Assembly (NCBI GenBank): GCA_949130485.1
Contig: OX422191.1
Location: forward strand, 3,721,754-3,785,753
DNA from: Agelas oroides
Lineage: Eukaryota; Porifera; Demospongiae; Agelasida; Agelasidae
Length of the DNA stretch: 64,000 nt
Reading direction: 5' to 3'
The translations under genes and the position numbers were made by a program. Under the pieces are notes generated by a model. That model had not been told where the DNA came from. It saw nothing but the letters and a program-made list of their open reading frames with translations, and ran no database searches. Position 1 is the stretch's first letter; each line of letters begins with the position of its first letter. Shown here in pieces: positions 1-11,884 of this stretch.

Positions 1-79
1 TTCAACCTCGACCGCCAAATTTAATTCCCTGTCAAATTTTCCGGCTATACATTATATTGCAAAACTCTTACCTCTCCAG

Positions 80-751
80 TGATATTGGTACCCCTACTAA
101 AGAGCAATGGCCGTCAGAGTCGGCTATCACCCCAGACCAGTTTGTATCCTACTCCCAGAAACCCTGGCTGCAGCTGCTACCGGAGGCTTGCCAGCAAGCA
201 CAGAGCCTCCTATCAGTAAGTCTGCATTTTGATTGGTTATAAGAACAGTCAGGACACAGAATGTTCTGCATTTTGATTGGTTGACATAGTTGCCACTCTT
301 GCAATGTATAGAAGCAATGAAACTAGATGTGGAATCCACTTCTAGTCTTGTTTCCAGACCCCCACCAAGCCTGGGAATGAGGCTCTATCAATCCTGGGAA
401 TGAGGCTCTATCAATCCTACTATCAGTGCTTCTATCAATCCTAGTGTTGATCTCAGACCTTCACTCAACTTCCTGTCGCTTGCAGTACAAAAAGCGAGGA
501 GATTAGGGTTAGGTTTTCAGTGCTGCAAATGACAGAAAGCTGGGCGAGGAAATGAGTCTATATCTTGTTCTTCTTTTTCCCAGAAAATGCTCAAGTTTCA
601 GGCATCAGAGAGAGTGACAGCAGTGGAGGCCCTCCATGAAGACTATTTCAACCAAGAGAATTCGGAAGGGTACCAGAGCCCAGACAGTTCTGATAACTCC
701 TCTTTACTGAACACAAGTGCTTCTTCTGATTCAGGCATTCACGACTCCTAG
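80..751 (+). CDS. CDK4/6-type cyclin-dependent kinase, C-terminal exons (partial)
   Basis: Two exons are visible, 80..215 and 584..751, ending in TAG. Splice sites are clear: CTCTCCAG before 80, GTAAGT after 215, TTTTCCCAG before 584, and the phases agree. The translation begins DIGTPTKEQWPSES and continues into KMLKFQASERVTAVEALHEDYF, which matches the kinase C-lobe end of CDK4/CDK6 (human: GLP.E.DWPRDV, then LTFNP.KRISA..AL.H.YF). This is the substrate-side lobe, helices after the activation segment; the catalytic HRD and DFG motifs lie upstream of the window. In animals CDK4/6 with cyclin D phosphorylates Rb-family proteins at G1/S. The tail after the kinase fold is short, Ser-rich and ends SGIHDS. 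CDK4/6 is preferred over CDK2 because of the DWP-like 'EQWPSE' block, but other CDKs cannot be excluded from the C-lobe alone. Confidence 0.82.
358..428. repeat. Remnant ends of the TAGCCTCGTTCCCAGGC hairpin family
   Basis: Inside the CDK intron, the right-hand tip CCTGGGAATGAGGCT occurs twice in tandem, 21-22 bp apart, without a matching left half. It looks like a decayed copy of the hairpin family seen throughout the window. Confidence 0.5.
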
Positions 752-1838
752 CGCTGACCAATCAGATTTATAATTATAGTACATATTATATTACTTTTCT
801 TCCAATCATATTATGTACACTATTACAGGTAAACATGATGTATTGTACAAGTTAGCTATGCATAATTAATTTTAAAATTAATGATATAATAATTGAGTGT
901 CTATTTTTAGTAGCAGCTCTATCCTAGTTCCAGTATTTTATATTTACAAATGGAGCAGGGAATGGAGTAGCTCTTGATCAAACTTGTAGCAAACAGAGTT
1001 CTACAGCTACTTGCTTCTTAATGACATTCTTCGATTTGTGTTCTTCGGTGATGGCTACTCTTTCCTTTAGCTTTGCAGAGAAAATTAATTGAGTTCATTC
1101 TTCATTCAACAATGTGATACTACATACTGTTTTGTGCCTTTCATCCAGATCACTATTATACCCATGCAGTATCCCTCTCTGATCTTCCTGGCAAGGTCAA
1201 AGTCAATCAGGTAACTTTAGACAAACGATGCTTGCAAGACGGAAATCTCCATGAACAAACCCTATTTGTGCAACATACTAGCTAGCTAGTTGAACTGGCC
1301 AAGTGTTTCAGTTTATGAGGATTGTAATTTCCATCAATATACTGATAGTTATTCAATCATCCGGCAAACAATGTACGTTCATCTGTTGTTGGAGGACTTT
1401 GCTTCAGCTCAATTTTATTAAAAGGTCAACATTTGGAAGGAAGTCCTGTGTAGAGCAGTTGATAGTTGTGTGGTTTACAAAGGTTTGGCAGATTTTGTTT
1501 GGTTTGACAGAGGATGCGGAAGATACCCAGTAGTGTTGTTTTAGTGTAGAGCTTATGCTTTTAGTTTAGTTTTCAGATTCTTGAAATCAATTTGGTTCAA
1601 ATTTGTAGTTTGAACAGTTGTCAATTACCAATGCCTTTACTAAAGGTATTTAGTTATAGTTATCAGTGCAAAAGAGGTAGTTTTCTTTGTAGTATAGTTC
1701 TGTATTCGTTTTGGACATTTTGGTTTCAGTCTACCGTTTAGCACATAATTTTAGTAATAGTTTGATTAACTACAAGTTCCAAGGCCATACTAAAAGGGTG
1801 TTTAAGGTGGCAGTGAAGTCTTTCGGCGGAGGTTAACG
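752..1838. other. Intergenic, 3' of the CDK gene
   Basis: AT-rich sequence containing the 3' UTR of the CDK gene. I see no further coding exon, RNA gene or recognisable element. Confidence 0.5.
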
Positions 1839-2570
1839 AAAACATAAACTTGGGTTACAGTCAGGACCAGGGTTACTCCTAGTTTCAGGGTTATGGTTTG
1901 CTTTAGGGCAATCTTGCTTTGCCTAATTTTAAAAAGAGTTTTAGTGGCTCACTAATACCAAAATTGCCACTCGATGGACGCATCTACATGCTCACTGTAG
2001 GTAGCGTCCTAACCACCAATGTATCTCAAACCAATCTGTGTCAGCTTTTGTTCAGAGCTACTCTCAAAGTCAGGCTAGACTCATGTTTGTCACTACTCTT
2101 GGAATGGACAACTTTGACTGCACCAAAATGAATGCACATTTCAAAAAATTCACAGCTTGTCTACGGGAGGGGCTCATTCACGACGAGTGGAAGCAAGCAT
2201 TACTAGCCCCACCTCTCCCCCTTATGTCGCTAAACAACTCACGGCTCTGTTCCACACACAGCCACCGTTCAGCTCCCTTGGGTACCAGAGTGTAGCACGA
2301 TAAATTGCGTATTCTAGTTAAAGCCCAGCCCAGCACTCGATCGCGAAGCACCGGGCCACCGTCACAAACTAGGCTAGGCATACGGCCGCGAGACCTGGGC
2401 CTACTCAACAAATACAGTCTTGGCCATTGTGGCCTTTCTGCTGCTTCTAGACACAAGCTTGCTTTCACAAGGAGGCATCACGCACTACTCACAGCAACTG
2501 ACACTACAGCACTCTACTAAACTCCTTTTTTTTTTTTGTTTTTTTTTTTGTTTTTTATTATTATTTTTAA
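1839..2570. repeat. Direct repeat unit A, copy 1
   Basis: This block begins GAAAACATAAAC and ends in a T-rich tract after CTCTACTAAACTCC. It recurs at 4003..5587 with only scattered differences, apart from an 866-bp insertion in copy 2. It has short open frames in both copies (around 2038 and 5088) but no recognisable domain, and the frames are not better conserved than the rest, so I treat it as a non-coding repeat. Function unknown. Confidence 0.8.
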
Positions 2571-4002
2571 GCATAACCGCACCCCAAGTGGAAAGAAAAG
2601 GGTGACTTGTGTGCGGGCAGTAGTTGCATCCGAAGAGAAAAGTGTCGGGTGTAGGTGGCAGGCCATTTCGTCATGTGCATAACAGAAGATCCAATATAGG
2701 TGGATACTTCCAGGTGGTGAGCAAGTAGCAAGAATAGAGAGTTTGACATAAGGCAACTTGTATATGTGACTGTTAGTTTCGCTGTTTTCGTTTGTATGGG
2801 ATCAGCACAACCTAGCTGTTAAGAATAAACATAGCCATGTAGCATGTAAAGCTTATGTATGTCTAATTGTTGGTGCTAATTGGTAGTAATTAACACATAT
2901 AGGTGAGGTTGACAACCCAACTTGTACATACGGCTGTAGCACTACTCTATAGCAGTGCCTGTGTAATGTTGACTGGCTGGGCAGAAGATGGCCATGTGGA
3001 TCTGCCCTAGTACTGGATAACTCCTGCTTGGGTGAAATGACTCCCCAGGGAGCAAGTAAACGTGTCTGGTTCACACTTCACATACACACACAATTACAAG
3101 CTATGTTAATCACATGAGTGGTCATGTGACATATATACAAGTTGGAGTGGCCTAAGAGAAACCCACTAACTACACATAGTGTGTAAGCCTGGCTAGATTA
3201 GGGCACCCACTAACTACACATAGTGTGTAAGCCTGGCTAGATTAGGGCACCCACTAACTACACATAGTGTGTAAGCCTGGCTAGATTAGGGCACCCACTA
3301 ACTACACATAGTGTGGAAGCCTGGCTAGATTAGGGCACCCACTAACTACACATAGTGTGTAAGCCTGGCTAGATTAGGGCACCCACTAACTACACATAGT
3401 GTGGAAGCCTGGCTAGATTAGGGCACCCACTAACTACACATAGTGTGGAAGCCTGGCTAGATTAGGGTACCCACTAACTACACATAGTGTGGAAGCCTGG
3501 CCAGATTAGGGCAAAAGTGGAACAGGGGATCGGAGTTAGGTGCACAATCCAGCTTCCATGGTCACTGGGGTGAAGTGAAGCTTATTTGGTATTGCCGTAG
3601 AAGAGGGGTGCTAATAGGTGGTAATTGAAGCCATGTAGAGGCAAGATGATACAAAGGCAGCCAACTTGCTGGGAAGAAGATGGCCATGCTACTGTTGTAT
3701 GCATCTATATGTAAACTGTATAGAAAATAAGAACAGCACACAAATGCTACTGAAAGACATCAGTCGGTGTTGTAAAGAAGTGCCGTTGCCATGAAAAGTG
3801 CTGTAGAGCCATGGGATGTGCTGTAGTGCAGCAAGCCTGTAGCGAAGTGCGCACTTCACCTTTAAGTATCAAAGTGACTTGTAGCTCAGTGTGGCTGTGC
3901 TGTATCGGTAGTCTGCTACCAGGAAGTTGTAGCTAGTAGACCTAGCTTGCTAACAGTGTACGTACCTTAGTTATAATTTATACAAGGCTCCAGAGCTGCA
4001 AG
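2571..4002 (+). repeat. Left arm of a long imperfect inverted repeat
   Basis: The arm starts GCATAACCGCACCCCAAGTG and ends CTCCAGAGCTGCAAG. The reverse complement of most of it is found at 6080..6814, in the same order. The left arm is longer because it carries an eight-copy minisatellite and about 400 bp absent from the right arm. With the sequence between them, the arms look like a non-autonomous DNA transposon of about 4.2 kb (2571..6814). No transposase was found. Confidence 0.7.
3162..3513 (+). repeat. Minisatellite, 8 x 44 bp
   Basis: Eight tandem 44-bp units start at 3162, 3206, 3250, 3294, 3338, 3382, 3426 and 3470. Each begins CCCACTAACTACACATAG and ends GATTAGGGCA. The units differ at a few positions (GTGTGTAAG versus GTGTGGAAG). 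A single reverse-complement copy lies near 6570..6612 in the opposite arm. Confidence 0.95.
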
Positions 4003-5587
4003 AAAACATAAACCTAGGTTACAGTCAGGACCAGGGTTAGTCCTAGTTTCAGGGTTAGGGTTTGCTTTAGGGCAATCTTGCTTTGCCTAATTTTAAAAAG
4101 GGTTTTAGTAGCTTATTAATATATTCATGAACCCAAAATTGCCACTCGATGGACGCATCTACATGCTCACTGTAGGTAGCATCCTAACCACCAATGTATC
4201 TCAAACCAGGGATAATATAATACACGTAGGTGGATAGGAAACGACGTAGTATACGGAGCACTTCTGGTTGCCATCCAAGAAACGGTTTTCCCTGTTAGCT
4301 GATCTCAACACCTGAACATCACCAGGTTTTCTTACTATACTACAGCTGAAGTACAATAATGGGTCTACTGGGATAGCAACCATAGAAAGCAGCAGCTTGT
4401 CTGTCCCGGGCGTGGATGCTGGAAAACAACACCCGGTACGGGTATACGGGCTGAAAATTTCCATTTTGGAAACTTCAGACGTCTATTGAACGACATTGCT
4501 AATATTGAGCTAATTCTTATATAGCTATCCCAGTAGACCAACTACTGTACTCTATGATTCCTGCAGCTTTTTATCGTAGCGCTTTCTGTTGCTGAGATCT
4601 GCTAACAGGGGATTTGCTCCTAAATGGGGCAAAATTCGGGGTATTCGGCAACTACAGACGGTATTGCTAGCACTGAGCAAGCGCTCACATATCTATCCCA
4701 GTACACCAACTACTATACTTCATGAATCCTGCAACTTTTCGCCGTAGCTTCTTCTGTTGCCTAGATTGCCTAACACAAAGTTTGCTGTCGCATGCGGCGA
4801 ATTTGGCCGTTACAATGGTCAATTCGGAAATTCAGATGTTTATTGAACGACACTGCCAACACTGAGCGAGTTCTTACATAGCTATCCCAGTACATCCGCT
4901 ATTATCCTTTATGACTCCTGTAGCTTTTAGCTGTAGCTCCTTCTGTTGCCGAGATTAGCTAACACAAAACTTAGCACAAAAGCGGCATTACCAGGATGGT
5001 GAACAATTTTTCCGTGGACTATTCCGTATACTACCTGCGTTTCCTATCCACCTACGTGTACTATATTATCCATGCTCAAACCAATCTATGTCAGCTTTTG
5101 TTCAGAGCTACTCTCAAAGTCAGGCTAGACTCATGTTTGTCACTACTCTTGGAATGGACAACTTTGACTGCACCAGAATGAATGCACATTCTAAAAAATT
5201 CACAGCTTGTCTACGGGAGGGGCTCATTCACGACGAGTGGAAACAAGCATTACTAGCCCCACCTCTCCCCCTTACGTCGCTAAACAACTCACGGCTCTGT
5301 TCCACACACAGCCACCGTTCAGCTCCCTTGGGTACCAGAGTGTAGCACGATAAATTGCGTATTCTAGTTAAAGCCCAGCCCAGCACTCGAAGCACCGGGC
5401 CACGGTCACCAACTAGGCTAGGCATACGGCCGCGAGACCCGGGCCTACTCAACAAATACAGCAGTCTTGGCCACTGTGGCCTTTCTGCTGCTTCTAAGTT
5501 GCTTTCACAAGCAGGCATTACGCACTACTCACAGCTACTGATACTACAGCACTCTACTAAACTCCTTCTTTTTTATTTTATTTTTTA
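4003..5587. repeat. Direct repeat unit A, copy 2, split by a transposon
   Basis: Homologous to 1839..2570. The left part runs 4003..4208 and the right part 5075..5587, with the element at 4209..5074 between them. Comparing the two copies gives the exact empty site of that insertion. Confidence 0.85.
4209..5074. mobile_element. 866-bp non-autonomous TIR element with 9-bp target duplication
   Basis: Absent from the otherwise matching repeat at 1839..2570, so its limits are defined by an empty site. It is flanked by the 9-bp direct repeat CTCAAACCA (4200..4208 and 5075..5083). The ends are inverted repeats built on GGATAATATA then ACACGTAGGTGGATAGGAAACG-like sequence. Inside, a unit of about 180 bp recurs roughly three times, and the first part (4245..4460) is in inverted orientation to the others. 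A 9-bp duplication suggests the Mutator superfamily. No transposase. Confidence 0.8.
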
Positions 5588-6079
5588 AGTCGATCTAAGC
5601 TTATCTTCAAAGTTCCGACCAGGTTCCGCCAGGCCACATCTTAACTAACTTAATTATAAACTGATTATTGGATGCCAATCCCGACAGGAAACGGGGAAAA
5701 TCCCCAATTTTACGGAGAGTGAACGGATGAAGACTCCCAAAACTGACTGACTGCTACTAGTTTAACAAGACAAAGACGTCGATCAGCTTGGATTCCAGGT
5801 TTATCGACCTTGAAAGTACAGGGTTCCCTGCCACCTTCAGTGAAAGCACTAAGCCTGAGAGGTAATCCATGGAGACTATACAGGGCCAAACATTTGCCAT
5901 CACAAAACGGGACCTATGGTGACACAGGATTTTACAGTGCCCAAACTAGCTATCTTAACATGAATATACTTGCATTTGCTAAAGATGAGAAAATGCGATT
6001 TTTTTAAAACCACTGCTAACCTGAGTTATCACGGATCAAAAATGTTGACACTTCAGTGACCACATGAACTTCATCCTGA
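5588..6079. other. Spacer of the inverted-repeat complex
   Basis: Unique sequence between repeat unit A copy 2 and the right arm. It contains one 65-codon open frame (5810..6007) with no recognisable features. Nothing else seen. Confidence 0.5.
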
Positions 6080-6814
6080 CTTGCAGCTCTGGAGCCTTGT
6101 ATAATAACTAAGGTAGGTACACTGTTAACAAGCTAGCTACAACTTTCTGGTAGCAGAATACCGACACAGCACGGCCACACTGAGTTTCAAGTCACTTTGA
6201 TACTTAAGTGAAGTGCGCACTTCGCTACAGGCTTGCTGTACTACAGCACATCCCATGTCTCCACAGCGCTTTTGATGGCAGTGGCACTTCTTTACAACAC
6301 CGACTGATGTCTCTCAGTAACATTTGTGTGGTGTTCTTATTTTGTATACAATTTAGATATAGATGCATACAACAGTAGCATGGCCATCTTCTTCCCAGCA
6401 AGTTGGCTGCCTTTGTATCATCTTGCCTCTACATGGCTTCAATTACCACCTATTAGCACTCCTCTTCTACATTGCAATACCAAGTAAGCCACTCTACACC
6501 AATCACTATGCTTAATGTTAGAAGCTGGATTGTGCACCTAACTCCAATCCCTGCTCCCTGTTCCCACTTTTGCCCTAATCTAGCCAGGCTTCCACACTAT
6601 GTGTAGTTAGTGGGTTTCTCTTAGTCAAAGTTTGTGCCCTTGCTGCATGCTCACCATGCACCGGAAGTGTGTGCCTCTAGTGGATCTGCTCAATGGTCTT
6701 TTATAGGCAGGACGAAATGGCCTGCCACGTACACCCGATACTTTGCACTTGGGATGCAGTTACCACCTTGCACTCCAGTCACCATTATCTTTCCACTTGG
6801 GGTGCAGTTATGCT
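6080..6814 (-). repeat. Right arm of the long inverted repeat
   Basis: Reverse complement of most of 2571..4002, beginning CTTGCAGCTCTGGAG and ending GTGCAGTTATGC. It carries one copy of the 44-bp unit that is repeated eight times in the other arm. Confidence 0.7.
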
Positions 6815-6885
6815 CGGAAAAAAAAAAAAAAGGAGATGTTGCTTGGAACCTGATGTGAAAGGTTAACACAGTATCATCTTCTGCC

Positions 6886-6972
6886 TAGCCTCATTCCCAG
6901 GTCCCACCCAGCTTTCTGTCGCTTGCAGTTCAGAGCTACGTGGGAGAGAGAGCCTGCATGAGAATGAGGCTA
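6886..6972. mobile_element. Hairpin element (TAGCCTCATTCCCAGG family), 87 bp
   Basis: Starts TAGCCTCATTCCCAGG and ends GAGAATGAGGCTA, the inverse. The flanks TCTTCTGCC and TCATTTGCC match at 7 of 9 positions, as expected of an old 9-bp target duplication. Confidence 0.7.
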
Positions 6973-7607
6973 TCATTTGCCAGCTTCTATCATAGTTTGG
7001 GAAATAAAAAAAAGCACACACACATTTGCTAGAACTGGCAAAAGAAGCATTCTTGGTGGTGTGGTGATTTTTGTCTGTGTTTTTAACATTGTATACACAT
7101 TGAGAAGTGTGCAAAGATAAGGGTACATAGTAAAGATACAGCAGTTGCTTCCAGTTCACTGTGGCTGAAATGAGGGATAAAAGTGTGAGTGGAGCAGATT
7201 TCTCTGACTTACTTACCAATGGCAATGTGATTAGAGGAATAAGACTTACAATGACTAGTGCCATACAAACAGTTGTATAAAGTTTGGCATTCACAAACAG
7301 GTTTGCGCACGCTTAACATCATTATGACCGTTAACTCCAGACCCCCAGCCATAACAAAACACCACAGAAACAGTGAACAGGTTATTATAAAAATGTCAAG
7401 TACATAAACCCAGCAGAGACTCCTGTCCACTCCTGATGCTGGTAGATCCCAGCTGCAGTCATGACTATAGTGCCGTGCTTTGCCCACGAACAAGTTTAAT
7501 AGCTCCAACAAACACGCGGTACCAGTATTATTTTTTTTGTTATGATAATAAATTTGATGCATTAGCACACGTCAATAGAAATAGCTATATACATATATGA
7601 GCTAGCG
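6973..7607. other. No recognised gene
   Basis: Overlapping open frames on the minus strand (6863..7294 and 7209..7568) encode hydrophobic stretches. No family is recognisable, and neither frame has a convincing start and splice context. Confidence 0.4.
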
Positions 7608-9490
7608 TCAATCTAAAGACCTTACAACAAAACCAAACAACAACACAATAACAAGACGTAATCTATGAATACAACTAGTTATGTATGGCATGTTTAAAGG
7701 ACAACAAAGAGTTCTTGCTGGCAACATCAAAGTGTAGGGAGTTCCAGCCTCAATAGATGATGGAAAAAAGTGGTCAGTTTTGGCATGTAGAGGGGAGAGT
7801 TGTTGAGAGTTCTGCATGGAGTCAGTTAGGATGGGGTGATGACCGCCTAACAAGTGGGTAATCAAAATATGCAACCTTCCCCAGTGGCGGATCTAGAAAT
7901 TTAGAAAGGGGGGAAATTTTTTGGGTTGCCACGCCCACTTTCGGTCACGTGAACGCATTCATACAATAAAATAAAATATAGCTGGAAGGCCGAACCGAGG
8001 GTCCGTCACAAAAGAAATCTCGTACACTGTCCGACAGTGTTGTTTCAGATACATTTTAGTGTGGCCTTTTTAAAATTTAGTTAACCAAAACTACAACTAA
8101 CTAAAATTTTTTTGTTGAGCTGGCTAGAACATACAAGAAGAAACCTGTCGGCAGAAATCCAAACTGAAATCCAGAAATCCACTGTGAAATCCAGAAATCC
8201 ACTCTGAAATCCGAAATCCACGTGAAATCCAGTGGATTTCGAAATCTCGTAGCTACGCCGAGGCGCGCCGTGGCGGACCCCTCGGGCCGAACTGAATATC
8301 TCGAAGCAACTCTAGGCCTAGTCAAACGTCTGGAGATCAGTAACGAACTGATACGTGAGTGTGTAGCTGTGCCTGGTTGTTGTTGCTGCATGCCACTGCT
8401 GCAAAATCATTTGATGGACTCGTGCAGTTATGTACGCAAAATACATTACTAGCCGCCAAAGGGGGGTGCATTTGTACCCCCCTTACCCCCCCTAAATCCG
8501 CCACTGTTCCCTGTGAAGATGTTGAAGAGCAGGCATAGTTTTAAAAATTTCCTTCCGATGACAGTCGTGGGAGATGAGCCAGATTGAGGAGAAGGTCATA
8601 GTCAGCTCTCCAATTCTTGAGACAGACTCTCAGAGCAAATTTCTGTGTACCTTCAATAGCCAGAATGTTCTTGGAAAGATGAGGGTCCCAGATAGCACAA
8701 GCATATTCTGTGTGCAGCCTGACAAGTGAAGTGTATAGTTTTAACAAAATTGAAGAGTCTGCAAATCGGTAGAAGTTTCTGTACAGTAAGCCAATTTGTT
8801 TTCTGGTTTTCTTGCAAATATTAGCGATGTGAAGGGACCAAGAGAGATCAGATGTTGAAGTGACTCCAAGGTATTTATGGTGATGAGCTCTGGTAAGGGA
8901 GTGAGTGTCACCAACACATAAATCTGATGTAGGCATTGTCGGCAGATGTTTTCTGGAAAAAACAATGTAGCAGCATTTGGCGAGGTTCAGTACCAGATGA
9001 TTGTCAGCCACCCAATTACAAATGGTTATGATGTCATCTTGTAGCATAGTGTAATCTGTGGGGTTCCTGATTATCTTCCATAGGGCGATATCATCAGCAT
9101 ACATGGTGATGCTGCTGTACAATACTGAATTAGCGACTTTGTCGATATAAACTTGGAAGAGCAGAGGGCCAAGTACAGAACCTTGGGGGACACCAGATAT
9201 GACATGTAGAGGGCTAGATTGGACTCCCCCAAGGACAACAGCTTGTGATCTGTCAAGCAAGTAACTGCCAATCCATCTTAGGATAAGAGGATTTACCTGT
9301 AGTTCTGCAGGAGTGGCAGGTGAGGGACCTTATCAAAGGCTTTGCATAAGTCAAAAAATACAAAGCAGACTTCGTCACGAGAGTCAAGGGCGGCTTGGCA
9401 GTTGTGGGTGAAGGAGAGTAAGGCTGTAGTAGTCGATCTACCAGCAGTAAATCCCCACTGATGTTGGGATAGGGGTGACACAGAGTTAAG
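7608..9490 (-). mobile_element. 5'-truncated jockey-like LINE, split by a MITE
   Basis: Minus-strand reverse transcriptase fragments. 9293..9481 reads GFTAGRSTTTALLSF and FFDLCKAFDKVPH. 8541..9271 reads GVPQGSVLGPLLF and then the catalytic MYADDIALW. The thumb-side region AYASYACAIWDPHL-type continues as LHTEYACAIWDPHL. A frame break separates the first two fragments near 9280. The reading continues to the left of a MITE (7882..8506) in 7608..7874. Endonuclease and ORF1 are missing, so this is a truncated copy, not active. Confidence 0.85.
7882..8506. mobile_element. MITE with CAGTGGCGGAT ends, inserted in a LINE
   Basis: The ends are CAGTGGCGGATCTAGAAATTT and TAAATCCGCCACTG (inverse), flanked by the 5-bp direct repeat TTCCC (7877..7881 and 8507..8511). 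LINE reverse transcriptase sequence continues on both sides. The interior has short tandem copies of GAAATCCAGAAATCCACT around 8160..8230. No transposase. Confidence 0.8.
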
Positions 9491-10234
9491 ATGTAGTAGT
9501 AGATTATGAATATGTACTGCGGTTCAGAACATCACATGCCAACCCCCCCCCCAAACGACGTTGTTAATTTAATTAGCACACGTCACATGATGGACCAACG
9601 GCCACCCAATACCACACCCTCCAAGATACATTTTGCAAATTCCAACATTTTTCCCAATGGCTAAAGGAGTTCATTGTATGTTAGAAATAATTTAGTCGAT
9701 ACCATCTAACTTTTCACCGAGGTGCTTCTCGAAAGCTCATTCCTATCTATTTTTAGCCGCAATTCTTTGGATTTTGGCCTCTGACAACACATTTTTTTGC
9801 CTTTTCTCAAAAACGAATGGGAGTATCAAAAAGCACCTCGGTAGATTCTAATGAATTATGAAGACACTGCGAAAAATTGAACTTCATGGTACTTACGGCC
9901 TTGGGAAGAATGTTGGACAGTCACATCGTGACGAGCGAGCTAAGTTGTGCGGCCATTACAGCCGTAAGTGTCGGAAGTCACGTGGAAATCATGCACTCCG
10001 ATGTGGCGCTGAGTTCCCGGTAAACTTTAGAGCAACTGTTCTAAGTGTTATCTAGTGTTTGTTGGCAATGAAAAACCATTTCTTGGATGCAAGATCGGTA
10101 TTTGAACTATTCTAGATTAATGCAAGCGCATTGAGACATTCTGAGCCTGACTTACTAAGGGATCCGAGGTTCCAGACTCTAAAATTGTCCACCTTTTTGA
10201 CGTGTCTTGCCCAGTTCACGCCATCGCAATCGTA
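9491..10234. other. No recognised gene
   Basis: Contains one plus-strand open frame of 65 codons (9858..10055) rich in Lys, Arg and Cys. It lacks a domain I can name, and I would not call it a gene. Nothing else seen. Confidence 0.4.
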
Positions 10235-10678
10235 TACCGTATAGCGGGAAATTTTAGCGAGGCAGAAATTTTCGCGATTTTCGCGATCAAACACCAGCTC
10301 GCGAAAATTAGTTCCCGCGAAAATTTCTTCCTCCAAAATTTTTCTTGCTGACGACAAGTACAAATTATAATGTCTTCGAGCCGCGGATCCAGTAACTCGA
10401 CATAAAATTCATCTATTTGGCCGTAGAAGCATCAAGCAAACTGCGGAGATTTTTCGCGACCTATACGATCAACTCGCCTGTCGTCACCGCAACTGCGACT
10501 GGATCCTCCGAGTTAGCTTGCTCCCTTTGGCATGGCAATTCTTCGCCGACAATTGTAGGGGGTGTGGTCAGACGTCGTGACCGTGTCGCGAAAGTAAAAA
10601 TCGCGAAATTGTTTTCCCGGCGTGTTTGTTAGTGATTCGCGAAAATTTATGCTCGCGAAAATTTCCCGCTATACGGTA
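10235..10678. mobile_element. MITE, tip TACCGTATAGCGGGAAATTTT
   Basis: Ends TACCGTATAGCGGGAAATT and the inverse, so bounded by TA/TA. Subterminal CGCGAAAATT motifs recur in both orientations, and a 444-bp length fits a Tc1/mariner-size MITE. A shorter relative lies at 59049..59260. Confidence 0.85.
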
Positions 10679-10959
10679 TACGAAGGTGTCTAGTCCAAAT
10701 CGCGGATATAAACTAGCATCACGGTGCTTTTCAGAACAGTAGAATCTCGAAACTGCTAGGCCAATAATAACGAAGCCACAAAGTGTAACCACAAATTGGA
10801 AACCTATCACATGACAGCGCAGTGCTAAATTATCTGCACTTCTATGGTGCGACTACGGCGCGCGTAAACAAAATGGAACCAGTCCTTAACTGCACTGAGG
10901 AAGCAGCAGTCGTCTGAACGTAGGCTATATTCCCGTATAAAACAATGGAGAATTCGCTC

Positions 10960-11133
10960 CAGCAGGTCTTCCAAGGCACCCCAGGCGTGACGTCACGTAT
11001 ACTGCATTCCATTGCGTCTTAATGGGAAAGGTCTATTTCTTTCTATCCTGACGTCACTCACGTGAGAAAAGATACCAGGCCCTCCCGTACTAATAGGGAC
11101 GGAAAGCTGGGCGGGGCCTGGGAACAAGGCTCG
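10960..11133. mobile_element. Partial long hairpin-family element
   Basis: Contains TGACGTCACG and, 70 bp on, TGACGTCACTCACGTGAG, followed by CCAGGCCCTCCC and the terminal GGGCCTGGGAACAAGGCT. This is the subterminal and terminal order of the long hairpin-family members (compare 44801..45249). The left tip is not clear. Confidence 0.5.
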
Positions 11134-11211
11134 TAAATAATTGCCACCACGCAAAGTTAATTGCCGAGCGCATTAGCGCGAGGCTCTGAATGAGGGATCT
11201 ATTCTCGCAAT

Positions 11212-11247
11212 GTACGTGCGTACGTGCGTACGTACGTACGTACGTGT
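11212..11247. repeat. ACGT microsatellite
   Basis: Alternating GTACGTGC and GTACGTAC units, each self-complementary. Confidence 0.9.
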
Positions 11248-11261
11248 CGGTCACGCTTAGG

Positions 11262-11730
11262 AATGTCAATTTGCGGTACCGCTTAGGAATGTCAATTTGA
11301 GGTCACGCCCAGGCACGATATCAGATACCACGTGCATTACACGACGACGTCGGGACGACGTTTTTGGCGACGGAGGACGGGAGGACAGCGCGGCTGGGCC
11401 TTCGCAACGTACGTATTTGGCTGAGTCAAGTGCAGAAGCGAGTACTGAACGCAGCCGACGGCTAGCGACTCTGACAAAGAAATAAAACAAAACAAGAGAA
11501 AGTTTAACAGTAGAAAGCACGTACTGGAGATTCTTCACAAGCCAGGTATTTAGGCTCACTCTTCACGTTACCGTTGTTTTGTACTATTCTTTGGGCTCCC
11601 ACTATCTTATTGCTATACTAAACGAGCAACCCCTGACACCTGCGCCGCGCGCCCCATCCGCGCATGGCGCTTGGAGCGGCGCGAGGCATCATACGCATGC
11701 GTACTCCTAGTTTATTTCCGGGTTTGAGGT
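11262..11730 (-). repeat. Dispersed repeat R, copy 1
   Basis: The reverse complement of this stretch is found at about 35855..36275, including the blocks TAGTGGGAGCCCAAAGAA and TGCATGCGTATGATGCCTCGC. It also carries a 17-bp tandem CTTAGGAATGTCAATTTG. No coding content is shared by the copies; family unknown. Confidence 0.75.
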
Positions 11731-11884
11731 TGATTCAATTTCGCATGTATTTAAGATGCTTAGACAGTTTAGTGCTCAGGAACGATTTACCTTAGATAGA
11801 ACGCTTCACAGTGGATCCACCTGTCGATACAAAGCCTAATTAATCAGAAGGCTTCGTTAAAACAAGTTTTAGTGCTACGTGGGT

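Noticed and set aside
1919-2520. Open frames of 70-96 codons shared by two repeat copies (2.0 and 5.1 kb)
   Set aside because: The sequence similarity extends evenly across coding and non-coding parts, with no domain recognised, so it is a repeat and not a gene pair.
6863-7568. Two overlapping minus-strand frames with hydrophobic stretches
   Set aside because: No family resemblance, no consistent splice structure, and the two frames cannot both be right; evidence too thin to call a membrane protein gene.
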